Source of the DNA: Carallia brachiata
Lineage: Eukaryota; Streptophyta; Magnoliopsida; Malpighiales; Rhizophoraceae
DNA: 64,000 bases
NCBI GenBank assembly: GCA_021464245.1
Contig: JADCRB010000038.1
Location: 1,852,110 to 1,916,109, forward strand
Direction: 5' to 3'
A program made the position numbers and the translations under genes. The notes beneath the pieces were generated by a model, which was given only the letters and a program-made list of their open reading frames with translations, had not been told where the DNA came from and ran no database searches. Shown piece after piece: positions 47,888 through 60,180 of the stretch. Positions within the stretch are counted from its first letter, which is position 1. The number at the start of each line of letters is the position of its first letter.

Positions 47888-50040
47888 ATGGAGAGGTTAC
47901 CTGCAGATTTGTGTCTCAAGATATTCTGCTGGTTGGATCACCAGCACCTTGCAGCCGCCCAACAAGGTGAGAATTACAAAGATCAACTTTTTATAATCTT
48001 TTTCTTTTCGTTTACATTCCTTTGATCTTCTTTAGTGTTGGTTCTAGTTGGGTCTTGATCAGTTTTAGATAAGATTCTCTTTCTTGTTTTGTTGCGAAAG
48101 GATATGGGTGCTCTTGGATTGGCCTTGATGTGCTTTCTGTCTTATTTTGTCTTGCCGATTTGTTAGTGTTTCCGATCAGATTTGCAAGTTGATGGCAAGA
48201 TCTCAAATGGGTATGCTCAATTTGCTTTGAGACGTGATTGTTGTGTTAGTATAACACACAATTCAGAGTGTTGAATCGGTGACTTTCGGTTGCAGTTTGT
48301 GGAGGGGTGTTTTGTCTGTCTGAAAATGCTTAAAATGGTCATGTCTTATCAGCTATGAACCGCTTTTGAATTCCGACATCAGTGAAAATGGTGCGGATGT
48401 GCGTTGATCGGCTTTTTATGGCCTTCTTAGCTTTTGTTTTCTTGCTTCTTCTCCGAAATTCCTGGTTTTTTTTTTTTTTTTCCATGTTATGCACTTTTCT
48501 AGTCACCTTCTTGTTGGCTGCTTCTCTGATCTTGGTTATTTTTCCCTTGGTGAAGTGCTTCCAGATTTCCCGATTCCGGACACTCTGCCTTAGGACTCAG
48601 CTCCATCTTTCACCTTCCCTTTTTTAGTTGCTACTTAACAGTAGAACGCTTGTTTTAACATCAGATTGTTATTCTTCTGCCAGTGACAATGGCGACCAAA
48701 ATTATATGATTCATCATGTTTATTGATATTTTCCTTTACCAAAAATGTTTTATAGCTTTTTTTCTCTCTTTTTGCTGCATTTTCTGTTTCCGCAACTTTT
48801 CAGCAACTTTGCTGCATTTGCAGCTCTAATATTCATTCATCATCTTCATTTTCCTTCATCTTCTTCACTCAAAAAACCAACATAACTTAAATTCTTAGCT
48901 ATGGACTGTAACAATCGTTGTTGACATCAAAGTCCACTAATCCATCTGTTTATTATTTTTTTTTCCTTTCTGCCTTTTCTGTCATTTTCTTTTATGTGAT
49001 TCTGCCTTTTCAGTGGTATGTTGTTGACTTAAGAAATCTCTTGTTGTAAAGTTTGCAAGAAATGGAAGCTCCTTGCTTCAGGCAACATTCTATGGTTTAA
49101 CCTCTTCAAGGACAGATGGGGAATAGATCAGGCCACATTTTACGCTCCTGTCAATTCCAAATCGTGGAAGGATGTGTACGAGGTGCAAGATCGTTGTGAT
49201 CGAGTTGGATTGTAGGCTGAAAGTGCATTTTTATCTTTTATTAGGCAGCAAGTAATTGCTTGTCTCCACTCTGCACTATTGCATATCTTCACACTGCTGT
49301 CTCTTCAATACAATTTTATTACCATATAACTGCACACAAGCTTGACACGCACCTAACACCGGAAAGACAAATTCGTATGACCTGTTTGCTCTAACGACTG
49401 TGAAGATGGGTAAGCAATTGACCGGAGATTAGATTAGAATCAGCACTATGTTAATATTTTGTTGATACCAATAAAAGTTTTCTAGAAGTGGACATCCTTC
49501 TTTACCACCACATCTTTCTGGCAATTTTTTTGAATGGTTCTGACGCTAAGATTTTCTTTTTGTAAATCACTTCGTGGTGGTATTATCAGTGAAACTAGAT
49601 CTTCAACGCAAGCTAGTTTTGAAATTTTCTTATGTTAAGCATTTGAACTAGGCACCTTTCTTATGTTGACAGCAATTTTACTGCTATATCAAGTTGGTTT
49701 GTATTAGGACTTAGGAACAATCAGATATGAGTATTCAAAATGATTACTATGGTTCTTACATGTTTAAATGTATGTGCTTTTTTCAAGTAGGGGACTGAAG
49801 ATCATTAGAGAAGGTGGTGACTACTTTCTTGTTCACCAAGGTGAAATTCAACGTTATTTGGGTTCGAAGAGACAAAGGGAAGTGGAAAACAATTCTATTC
49901 TAGGCATAAAAGCAAAGCTCGCAGGAGATGAATCTCCCAAAGAAGAGGAGCCATGCCAAGGCCTTTTAGACAAAATACTTTTTTTCATTGGGGACCTGGA
50001 AGTTGCTTCAACAGATGCCAAACGATGTCGGATTCTATGA
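47888..50040 (+). CDS. F-box protein, intact copy
   Basis: Exons 47888-47966, 49052-49211 and 49791-50040 sum to 489 nt, 162 residues plus stop, in one frame. Residues 1-47 form an F-box (LPADLCLKIFCWLDHQHLAA, then VCKKWKLLASGNILWFNLF). The rest includes a conserved-looking DRWGIDQATFYAP stretch and LKIIREGGDYFLVHQGEIQR. The family binds SKP1 and recruits targets to an SCF ubiquitin ligase; the target is unknown and I cannot assign a named subfamily. Exons 1-2 lie in duplication unit B and exon 3 beyond the breakpoint, so this is the only complete copy. Intron 1 is about 1.1 kb and carries remnants shared with unit A. Confidence 0.8.
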
Positions 50041-52372
50041 GTTGTCTTCAGTTGTCACTGGAAGTAATTTGTGCAAACGTAAGACTACATGCTCTACATT
50101 TAAATAGTAATAAGTAGTAATATAGTTTTATTAAATGACATCTAACAATTTTTTTCTTTTGTACTTTTATGAATTCAATTATCCAACCGCTTATGATTGT
50201 ATCATTTTATACCTATTTTAAAAAGTCAATTTTTTCTCTTTGTGTAAAATATATCATTGCATTTCAAACCAAGTTGCTGTTTCTGGACATTTATTTCAAG
50301 GGAAGTGGAAGCATTTCACATTTCTTTTTCTTACTCTGCCTTTGTGCCTCCATATTGAACCTGGTCGATGCCAGAGAGATTGGGAAGAATGGATATTCAA
50401 AAACTTATGGCTATCCATCTCAGGTACCCAGTAAAAGATTCAGAATATTTTGGGGTTGGAGATGGAAAAATGCCAACGAGCTGCTACAACATGACTTTAA
50501 CATGCTAGAAGTAAAAGCATCATGGGAAAATCATTTTCATATTACTTTCTGTGTTTAATGAATCCATATGTTTTTATGAAGAAAGAAAAGTAAAGAAGAA
50601 GGCTATCCAAGTATGATAGTGTATTAATGATTACCTTGTTGGCCTTATCATCATGAAAACTTTGATCGATAAGGATAAGAGCAAAATAGTAGACTGGATT
50701 TTAAATTTAAAACATTCTGAAATCATATAATCTGTGAAATGTACCCAAATCACCAAGCTTTTTTTTTGGGGGGGGGGGGAGGGGGAAGCTAGAAAGACTT
50801 AATGATTTATTTTGTTTTTGGTAGAACATTTAGGATTCTGTTGGTGGCTTATAAATTCCCAACAGCCGTAAGAACTATTTTAGTAGGTGTAATTTTGTAG
50901 TACTGGCTAAATAGTTGAACTTATCCTTCAGCTCCAAAAATGGAGCTTTTTTCCTTCCAACTGATTCATCAAAATATTTGTCGCCAGTTGTTAATTACTA
51001 ATTATTACAAATATCAAAATAAGTTATCAGATCGGGTTCGAGTTGAATCACTTTAGGTTCATGTAGTTTGGGGTCGGGTTATTTATGAGTTAAATTATTT
51101 TTGGGTCATTTTAGATTGGGTCATTTCGGATTCGGGTCAATCCACGAGTTGACCACATCATTAACAATAATGATGTAACATTTTTTATTAAAAATTTTAA
51201 AAATTAAAGAAAATTATATGATCAAAAAATAATTGAAGAAATTTTTTTTAAAACATTCTAAAAAATTAAAATAAAATTTAAAATTGTACAAAAAATATCA
51301 AAATATTCTAAAAAATTTATAATTAAAATTTATATTGAAAATATTAGAATCTATACTTTTTATAATATAAAATATGCTAATTTTTTTTACTTTTTTTCCT
51401 TAAGAAAAAAAAAGTTCAGGTCAGACGAGTCGGGTTAAGGTTGGGTTCAGATTTGACCCAAGATTTTCTGGTCATTTGAGGTTCAAATCATTTCGAATTA
51501 GGTTATTTTTCAAGTCAAAGTTTGAGTTGTATTTTTTCGGTCGAGTTTGAATTAACCCATCAGATCAGGTTAGATTCTGACACTTCTACTAATTATCAAT
51601 TTTTCGTCAGCTTTTACTTGAACAGCTAAATCAAATGCACTCCATATTTGCAACTCACTTACATATGGTAAGTTACGTAGGAGAAACTTTAAGCAAAATC
51701 CTACTCAACCCCTAAACTTGTCAAATTTTCTTATTTAGGGCCTTGCACTTAAAAAATGTCTCATCACTTAGTAAGTAACATGGTACCAATCAAGTCCAAT
51801 TGAAGAGAAAAAGCACATCTTCCACAACTAGATAATAGTAATTTGTTATTGTAGGTTTAGCCTTGACCTAATATCAAATGGTTTGTACAAAGTTGTGTAA
51901 ACAACCAACAAACTTTTAGTTGGCGCAAGATTTTGATATTGTATGAATTACAGTACAGACCACAACCCTATATTCTCAAAAATTCTGTGAAAGCAAGAAT
52001 CCTCTTTCCCTCTTTATAATAATTTTTTTAAAAAAAATATAACAAAAGGGTAAATAAAAAAAAATAAAAAAAGGAGCAAAGTTTCACAAAGATCACTGTT
52101 CCACTATAAGACAAGAAGAGACAAAAAGGTTCCCCTAATCCAAATAACAACAGATTATAGATAGACATGAACCACATGCTCAGATTTTTGAGTCAGATAG
52201 AAATCTACAATGACAATAGGCTATGTCCCACTCACCTCCCATACTCACTCTCAACATAATTTCCATTTTAACTCACGAAGTACAAATCTGTTGGGAGTAG
52301 CCAAGTTGGGTGCGATCAATCGTATGCTCATAGCCAAGCACAGGGCCAGATTCTCTTGATATATATGTTAAA
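50041..52372. other. Intergenic DNA, F-box to rhodanese gene
   Basis: This holds the F-box 3' flank, a T/G homopolymer pair (about 50760-50785), the GGGTC-rich element at 51006-51586 and AT-rich DNA. The frame at 50169-50558 begins in non-coding-like sequence and resembles nothing I know. Part of it near 50330-50460 is less AT-rich and could be an old exon. Confidence 0.5.
51006..51586. mobile_element. GGGTC-rich non-coding element with 10-bp direct repeats
   Basis: TACTAATTAT occurs at 50996-51005 and 51587-51596. Between the two copies, two blocks rich in GGGTC/GGGTT words (about 51030-51150 and 51415-51580) flank an AT-rich core, similar in layout to the CCGGTT elements. It has no coding potential. 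The direct repeats suggest insertion, but no clear terminal inverted repeat was confirmed. Confidence 0.4.
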
Positions 52373-54942
52373 ATGGCAGCCCTTGCTTCCATCAGCTTAC
52401 GCTCAACAGCTTCTTCTTCTCCTTGTTCCTCTTCTTTGTTCGCTAACTTCCAACCTGCAGCACCAGCTTCCACTTCAAGAATTTCTCAAGACCACAGTTT
52501 TCCCTTCTCCTCTGTAAGAACTAATGGACCTTTAATGGGAAGATTATCCTCTCATGCAGTTTCAAGGGGCCTAAAAGTCCTTGGCGCAGCAACAAAACCT
52601 GCCAAATCACCAGGTGTGTGCTCCAACAAAGCAGCATTACCACTAATTGTGGAAGAAACGGATTTTTTTATTAATTAATTAATTTATTTTTTTTGTGCTT
52701 ACCATGTTTGTCTTCACCCTCTGGCCTTGTTTGTGAGTTGTTTTCCTTTTTACTTTTGGAGGGTTCAGCTGAAGAAGAGTGGAAAGTCAAGAGGGAGGTT
52801 CTTCTGCAGAAAAAGGTCTGTGTCTGTGTGCGTGTATATATACACTTGAATATGTAAGCAAGCATGCATTAGAAACCATTTTTCCCATAAGGATGACTGG
52901 CTCTTTCACCCAAATTAGTTGGATCCAAATCTAAGGATCACTTCTACTGCAATTGCATGCAGTGGAGGACTGAATTTAATTACCCCATTTAAAACACGAT
53001 TGGATATACATGCTTTGTCCAAACATTCCGCTTTTCCTTGTAAACATAAACACAACTTCTGATGAAGCATGAAAAATGGGCAACGAACAATAGAATGATG
53101 ATTGATTGACCGAGAAATAGTTATCCTATAAAGCTGCATAAGGAACCAAACATTACATTACAGTGTGGAATGCTGACTTTGACCCATCAAGATAACAAGG
53201 CTTAGTAAGTTCTTCCTGTGTTTGTAGGTAAGGAGTGTGGAAGTAAAGGAAGCTCTGCGGCTTCAAAAAGAGAATAACTTTGTTATACTCGATGTTCGGC
53301 CAGAAGCTGATTTCAGAGAGGTTTGTACTGAAAAAGGTGTTGTTTCCATCATGAAAAACCAAAAATGAAAAGAAAAAGAAAGAGTAATTGTCACCGTTTA
53401 AATGAACTTCCTTGGCAGGCTCATCCACCCGGTGCAGTGAATGTACAAGTTTATAGGCTTATAAAGGAGTGGACAGCCTGGGACATTGCTAGACGTGCTG
53501 CATTTGCATTTTTTGGCATCCTTGCCGGCACAGAAGAGAATCCTGAGTTCATACAAGGTCAGATGAGCAGAACCACTGTCTTAATTTGTTATAAAATTGA
53601 TGTGATTGGAAGAAACTGAGTTAACAAAATTTCTGCTAGCAGCTGTCGAATCGAAGATAGATAAAAATGCCAAGATAATAGTTGCTTGCTCAGCCGGGGG
53701 TACTATGAAGCCATCACCAAATCTTCCTGAAGGTCAACAGTCAAGGTCTGCCATCTTCTCTGGTTGAAAAGTTCTTTTACTTTTAATTTCACTCGCTACA
53801 TTTGTACTGAAATCTGTGGTAAGGTTATTGATATTACAGACGGTCTAGGTGGAATCAATGAGATGTGTAAACAAAATGACATCTTATGACAATTAATTAA
53901 TACGAAAAAGTTTAGCGTTAGATGGGAGAGTCTGGCTCGAGTTCATCAATGCTCAAGTGAGATCTTTTTTTATGAGTTAGGTTAAATAAAGTACATATAG
54001 GAGTTACTCCAGTTTCGATCCACATATCTGATAATTGTCATACTTGTGATTAATTTTTTTTTTTTTGTTGAAAAAAAATAGTTTAGCGCCACACTCTTTA
54101 ACCGCACAGTGCGGCCATACCCAAGAGAGACATGCATGTATACTAAACAAAATGCAACCACAGTGATAATTTGTGTAATAATTTTCTTTTAGGAAAATTT
54201 AATTTTTTGAAGTTAAAAAGTCTAAATTTTTAAGTTATAGGGTAATATTCATTTAATTTTAGATTTTAATTTTAATTTTTTTTATATTTTATAAATACAA
54301 TTACACTAAATTAGAAGTTAGTTGCACTTTATTAGTATATGTAAATATATGAAACCAATAGGGAACGAAGAACTCATTTATGTATATTTCCTCAAACTCT
54401 TTTTTTTTTTTTTCTCGCCGGTTACTTTAGTTTTACAACGGAACAAGATGATGAGAATAGATATATATAACCGAACTCAACTAAAATTGGGATTGAAACT
54501 TTCTTGTTATTGTTTTTTGTTGCTTTAGCGGGTAGTAGGTTGCTTGTACACTGCCATTGAGGAAGATCTCGAAGGCTAATTTAGGGATCCATTAGGAGGA
54601 CAGAGGCTAGAAGACAGAAGATTTATCAATAATGTAACAGTTATAATTATTTGTACAACAAAACTGATAAAATATAGTACAAAAAATTATAATATAATTC
54701 TCTGTTGCACAAAAAATTATCACAGTTATACAAATATATGTTACAGTTACGTTATGGACACTTTTTCTATCCACCACTTTATGTTCTCTAATGTTTTTCC
54801 GCTAATTTATTTTCCTACTTGCTGCAGATCACTCATAGCAGCCTACTTGTTAGTCCTTAATGGCTATACAAATGTCTTCCACTTAGAAGGAGGCCTCAAT
54901 GCATGGTTCAAAGAGGGCTTGCCAGCAGTTTCTGAAGAATGA
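52373..54942 (+). CDS. STR14: Chloroplast rhodanese-like domain protein (STR14, At4g27700 type)
   Basis: Exons 52373-52613, 52769-52815, 53228-53320, 53419-53557, 53643-53745 and 54828-54942 total 738 nt, 245 residues plus stop. The first 80 or so residues are Ser/Ala-rich, a plastid transit peptide. The rhodanese fold follows: NNFVILDVRPEADF, HPPGAVNVQVYRLIKEW, then the active-site loop VACSAGGTMKP with the likely catalytic Cys at residue 189, and GYTNVFHLEGGLNAW near the end. Rhodanese domains carry sulfur as a persulfide on that Cys; the physiological role of STR14 is not established. Intron 5 is over 1 kb and AT-rich. It closely follows the Arabidopsis protein in domain order and length. 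Confidence 0.92.
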
Positions 54943-56208
54943 AACATTCTGTGTATTAAAGATGGTGCTTCCAGAGGTTGTTTTTTTTTTGGTCCCAAGA
55001 GAAGATGATAATGTACTCGGACAATCCGGCTAAACCATAGATCGAAAAAATTAAGACTGAGTTCTAATGATTGTGTAATTTCGCAAGACCTTTCTCTAGC
55101 CAAATCTTCAGGCCATGTCAAATTCTGTGTTAAGATTTAGCTTGACATTGATTTTATTACAAAGAATACCGATTCAATATTAGATTGATGAGGCCATGAT
55201 GGTTAACATTACCCCAGGCCCCCAGCAATCTCTAAATTACTACCAAGGTGCTCTAAAGTGTGGTAGACAATTTTGACCAGCTATTTCTCTATTTTGTGTA
55301 GATTTTTTTATATTCTCATGTCAGCTCTTGTACAGAATTATTTTAGATTAATGTAATGATTTCTTTTACTCAACCAAAAAGAAAAAAAAAAACTAAAAAT
55401 AAAGTCTGTACTTATGCGTACCCATAATGCACAATCATCTAAAAACTAGAAACACATACAAATACATTATTGACATTCCAGCTCAATTTTCTATCATTGT
55501 TTCTCACTGCAATGATAAGTTGGTAAAATCTTCGAAAAACACAAGCGCATTAAAGAATTTATGCATCCTCCTATTTGCAAGTTATGACAAGGCGGTTAGT
55601 GCCCAAAATTCGTGTAGTCGGCTTGATCTTAAAAAGTCGGAAGATAATGCATTTTTCACTGTCTCAGCCTACAAAATATGTATTCCATCATTCAGTGCTC
55701 AATTGCGCGAAGAAGACGAATGCACGTAATAGGCCAATGTTTCCAGCAATGAGTCTACCAGTCATTATCGGACATAATAGAACAGTTTGCTAAGCCAACC
55801 TAGTTATCAGATCATAGTAATACATGACATGATCTGCTAATCATCCCATCATCCAGTGCATTTGAAGCCCATCTCAAATGACAGTTTGAATAACACAAAG
55901 CATCATTTCTGGATTAGTTTACAGGAGACTTCTGTTACACAACAGGGAAAATCAGATGAATTACAAATGTTGACCTCATTAGAAATTGACAAGAGAAGTT
56001 CAACCAAATGAATTCTCAATGAGATCCATCACTTCCGCTCTGTTATTTTCTGGCTGCTGAAAAGCCACAGAAATTCAGTTTCACTCTTTCAAAGGAAAAC
56101 ATTTGGGACAGCAGAATGAAAAACTAAAGGCCCAAAGAAGCACTGTTATCTTCCGGCTGCAATGCAGATACATTGACCTGCGAAAGAACCTCTGTGTCCC
56201 AACTGCTG
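54943..56208. other. Convergent gap between STR14 and MED18
   Basis: This holds the 3' UTRs of the two convergent genes. A possible retroposon-like end, TTAATGTAATGATTTC followed by a poly-A-like run, lies at about 55340-55392. No gene is seen; the frames at 55427-55793 lack family features. Confidence 0.5.
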
Positions 56209-59200
56209 CTATAAGGTTGTGCCTCCACCATCTGACATGAGAGATGCAGCAGCGGCTGCAGCAGTAGGAACAACCCCCGTTGAAACACCTGGTTTTGACA
56301 AGTGCAATAGCCTGCATAATAAATTCAAATTCAGCAACCATTGGAAAATCCCTGATTGAAACCCATAAAATCATAACTGCTCACTCTTGTAGTTACCCTC
56401 CCTGCCGAACCTTTGGTAAAAGTGAACAGAATTCACTCAGACACTAGATTTACAACCTTCAAAGAAATGTCAAGATAAGAAAATAACAATTGTATGATCT
56501 AAACGTGTCAAATATCCACAAGTAAACATGGCATGAGCAAAGAAAACCTTATAGGGCAATGTGTCATGTATCCCCAAAAAAAAGATTTTCCATTTAAAAT
56601 ATGTCGTCACAGAACTTACGGGGCAAGGTACTCGCAAAAAGACGACACTGCTGCAACAACTTCAGAATAATTTTCAGATGTTGCTGGGGCTGTCACATCA
56701 ACCAGCTGTATCCCAGGGGTGACCAGCACAGCTTCATCAGTTGCATGTAATTTGAGCATCTTGTAAACGGAAGACACCGTAACAGAAATTGAAGCACCCC
56801 TTTGGAAATGGAAGGCAAATCCCTCTCTCAGCAACTCATGGTCCAATTTATATCCAAGAGCATAAAACATGCGTAGTACATTCTTGCTTGCTTTACTCTC
56901 CACCATGGTCCTTACAAGAACAGAGATTTGCTCAGCACCAGCACCCCTCATTGCACCTCCAACATGCTTAACAGTCCTAAAATATAGAATATTTCATCAT
57001 ATAATGCAAAGTAACAAATGTAAAACTAAAACCATGATAAGAACAACTTCATACCTTACCAAGTAGGTTCAGGCTGCCCAAGATCACACAAGAGCCGAAC
57101 CTCTGATGTTACATGTCCTGGAAAACAGAATTGTGAATACAGAACCACAATAAATTTTACTGAATATGCACAAAGTGTGAATGAAAAGAGGCTGTGAAGA
57201 ATTAATATCAAATATGATTCCAATTTTTCAGTTTGTGAAGTGCTAAAATGTTTCTGCCATCTCCAAAGAATGGAAGGTCCTTACAATCATGCAAGATCCA
57301 AGAAGTTCTAATCAAAGGCAAAACAGCTGGCAAGTAAATGTATGTTTGTGAAAGGCCATGATATAAATTGTTAAGTTAAAAGGTAAGATGATCCAATAGT
57401 TGCATCGTAACAAGAGAATAGCATCTTCCATAATTCACAATAGCTTAGCCGTTTCACCATTGCATAAATGCAATCAAGAACTTGTGTAAAGGATGATATT
57501 CTGTTCTTACCAAGATTTGGACTACTTTTGAGACATAACTCATGAATCCTCAAGCGTTCTTTGTGAACACCACACAGACCTTGGAGAAGAATTTCAAGGG
57601 CCTCAACATGCTGCAAGAGGAGTGAAAATGTTAAAGCGAGGAAAAATTATAAGAAACTCTATGCAACTTCCCTGTTCACCTTCTAGAATTGCAAAACATT
57701 AAAAGATAACTTTTCTTAAGAAAAAAGAATTTAAACCAGAAAAATACAAACAACACAACATTCTCATTAGCACTTGGACATCAAGTGCGTGAAGCTCAAT
57801 CAGAACACATAACAAACAAATAAAAGAAGTTTAAACAGCAGAAGAGATGGAAATGTGATTGTAGTGATGGATTGGACTGCCGGCTTGAATTTGGAATTTG
57901 AGGGCAAATTTCCACCTGAGGCACAATCAATAGTCAAAATGACAAAAGACAAACAAACAGCAAGCACTCAAGCACATATCCACAAAAACAAACAAGAAAC
58001 ATCAAACCCTAAAACTACATTATTAGACTTAAGTAATAACAAGTAGCAATGCAATCCCATAAAATGACATTTAACAGTTTATTTATTTATTTATTTTACA
58101 AATTCAATTATCAAATGGCCCATATCACTTTGGTGCCATTTAAAGACACTTTTGTGAAGCCAAAAAGTCTCTCTTAGGGATATGATCACATAGTTTGTCT
58201 AAAAATGCAACATAAAAAAATTACAAATGTATGAATACACAAGCTCAAGAACACTTCTTGAAATTGAATAATTATCCAAAGTCACCCAATATATCAACAA
58301 CAACAACAAAACCTTAACCACAAATTTATCAGGCCAGTTACATGATCTTTTCCCACTATTTTGTCAAGAACACTGCTTGAAATTGAATAATTATCCAAAG
58401 TCACCCAATATATCAACAATAACAACAAAACCTTGACCACAAATTTATCAGGCCAGTTACATGATCTTTTCCCACTATTTTGTTATATTATGAGCCATGT
58501 TTCAAGGAAATGCACAAGCTCAAGGACAAAGCTAAAATGAAATAATTATTCAGCCACACAAAGATATCAGCAACAGAATTCCTTGTAAAATGATATTGAT
58601 AAAAAATGATGGATCAGATTCCTGGCTTGGATTCTCTACAGAGAAAGATCGCTCAGTTTATTCACCTTCGATCATTTGGGGAAATAATCATCACTTCCAT
58701 CTCTAAAACATTGAGTACTCATCTTCATACAGTTAATCTAGAAATGCAACATAACCAAGCCATAAATATATAATTCACAAGCTCCAGAACACAACTTCAA
58801 ACACAACGATTATCTAAAGTCACTCAAAAATAACAACAATAACAAAGCCTTAATACCAAACTTAATTGGGGTCGACTACATGATCTTTTCATGACACCTT
58901 TGTTCTATTATGAACTAAGTTTGGTGTGAGTGCACAAGGGCAAGGACACAACTTAAAATGAAATAATTATCCAAAGTCAACCAAAAGATAAAAAGACATC
59001 GTTATATGTAAAATAACATTGATCGGAAAAATGATGGATCAGATTCCTGGCTTGGATTCTCTAAAGAGAAAGATCGCTCAGTTTATTCACCTTCGATCAT
59101 TTGGGGAAATAATCATCACTTCCATCAATAAAACATAGAGAATATTGATAAAAATCCAATATGGAAAAATTAATCAAATGAAAAGTAACATAACCAAATT

Positions 59201-59718
59201 ATAAATATGTGAATGCACAAGCTCAGGAACACGGCCTAAAATGAAATAATTAATCAAAGTCACGGAAATATATCAGAAAACATAATTCTCCATAAACCAA
59301 TAATGATTTAAAAAAAAAAAACTGATGGATCAGATTCATGGCTTGGATTCTCCGAAGAGAAAGGTCGCATAGTTTATTCAGCGTCGATCATTTGGGGAAA
59401 TAATCATCATATCCATCATTAAACCACTAAATCAAGAAAATCAAGGCAAACTATAATTGCTTCAAACTAACAGACCAAACCCATGTAAATGTAAGTACAT
59501 ACACACATTGAAATGCTACTATCCAAAGACAACAGACATCCAGAGCCATGCAGTTTTCAACACTCAAACACAACTTGCAGCCCTATACTACAAGGAAATT
59601 GATTGCCAACTGAGACATCCACCACATCCTAACAAACAGAAAAAAAAAAAAAGAAAAATGGGGGCTGCTTATAAAAATCTACCTGTGTCTCAATAATTCC
59701 CTGTATCACGCATTCCAT
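56209..59718 (-). CDS. MED18: Mediator complex subunit 18
   Basis: Exons read right to left: 59683-59718, 57511-57610, 57060-57117, 56620-56976 and 56209-56311. They sum to 654 nt, 217 residues plus stop, in one frame. It starts MECVIQGIIETQ and ends SLMSDGGGTTL, matching the Arabidopsis MED18 protein (At2g22370) along its whole length. It contains HVEALEILLQGLCGV, RGAGAEQISVLVRTMVESK and DVTAPATSENYSEVV. MED18 is a head-module subunit of Mediator in the nucleus, linking transcription factors to RNA polymerase II. In Arabidopsis it acts in immunity, flowering and hormone responses. Intron 1 is over 2 kb and full of local repeats. A leader exon lies upstream near 60053. Confidence 0.93.
58240..59425. 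repeat. Local repeat array in MED18 intron 1
   Basis: A block of about 95 bp starting GATGGATCAGATTC and including TTCGATCATTTGGGGAAATA occurs three times (about 58607-58705, 59032-59125, 59324-59420). A second block of about 110 bp, from AATTGAATAATTATCCAAAG to TTTTCCCACTATTTTGT, occurs twice in tandem (about 58262-58364 and 58381-58482), with a diverged third near 58960. The spacing of the first block is about 425 and 290 bp, so the array grew by unequal duplication of a compound unit. Confidence 0.75.
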
Positions 59719-60052
59719 GGTTTTTCTGAATCCTCCAAAAGCCCCCTTATATCACAAATGGAATCAAATAATAGCACCGCTTATCATATTGAATCTATAA
59801 TTCGAAAAAATAAAAATAAAAAAACCCTGAATTTTCAATGAAAAGAAAATTGAAAACAAATATAAAAGAGGGGATTTGGGGGGTGTGTTTCTCTCAGACA
59901 AATGCCTCGATTCGTCGTCAGAGAAATTGAATGGAATTACGGATCGGACTCGTCATCTTTTTGAATCATCACCGAGAAACACCAACCCCCACACATAATC
60001 AAACATAATCAAAGAGAGACTAAGATGAAACCCTCAAACTGAAGAAAATTAC

Positions 60053-60180
60053 CTCAGCGCGCTGAGAGGCTGGCCGTGACAACAACCTATGAGACTGAGA
60101 GGGATGGCGGTGGGCTAGTCGTCTTCTTATAAGACTACGTTAGGACAACTGCTAGGGTTTTCGATAACCAGCGAAATACC
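60053..60180 (-). other. Probable 5' UTR exon of MED18
   Basis: On the minus strand, CAGCGCGCTGAG is followed by the donor GTAATTTT (at 60052). An acceptor-like GATTCAG lies just before the ATG at 59718. The transcription start is not defined, so the right edge is approximate. Confidence 0.45.

Larger units (their letters stand above)
34671..49561. repeat. Tandem duplication unit B (about 14.9 kb)
   Basis: This is the second direct unit. It begins at the internal junction TTTTCTTTTT|GTAAATGTGG (34671) and ends before GTAAATCACTTC (49562). It differs from A by two insertions of 1.0-1.1 kb, a deletion of about 375 bp in the HAD gene, a micro-inversion (43265-43326) and many point changes. Confidence 0.93.

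Noticed and set aside
50169..50558. 129-codon frame downstream of the F-box gene
   Set aside because: It has no recognisable motif, an AT-rich first half and no splice context. It was kept only as a remark in the intergenic entry.
54864..55121. Frame antisense to the STR14 last exon
   Set aside because: It overlaps a well-supported sense exon and has no independent features.
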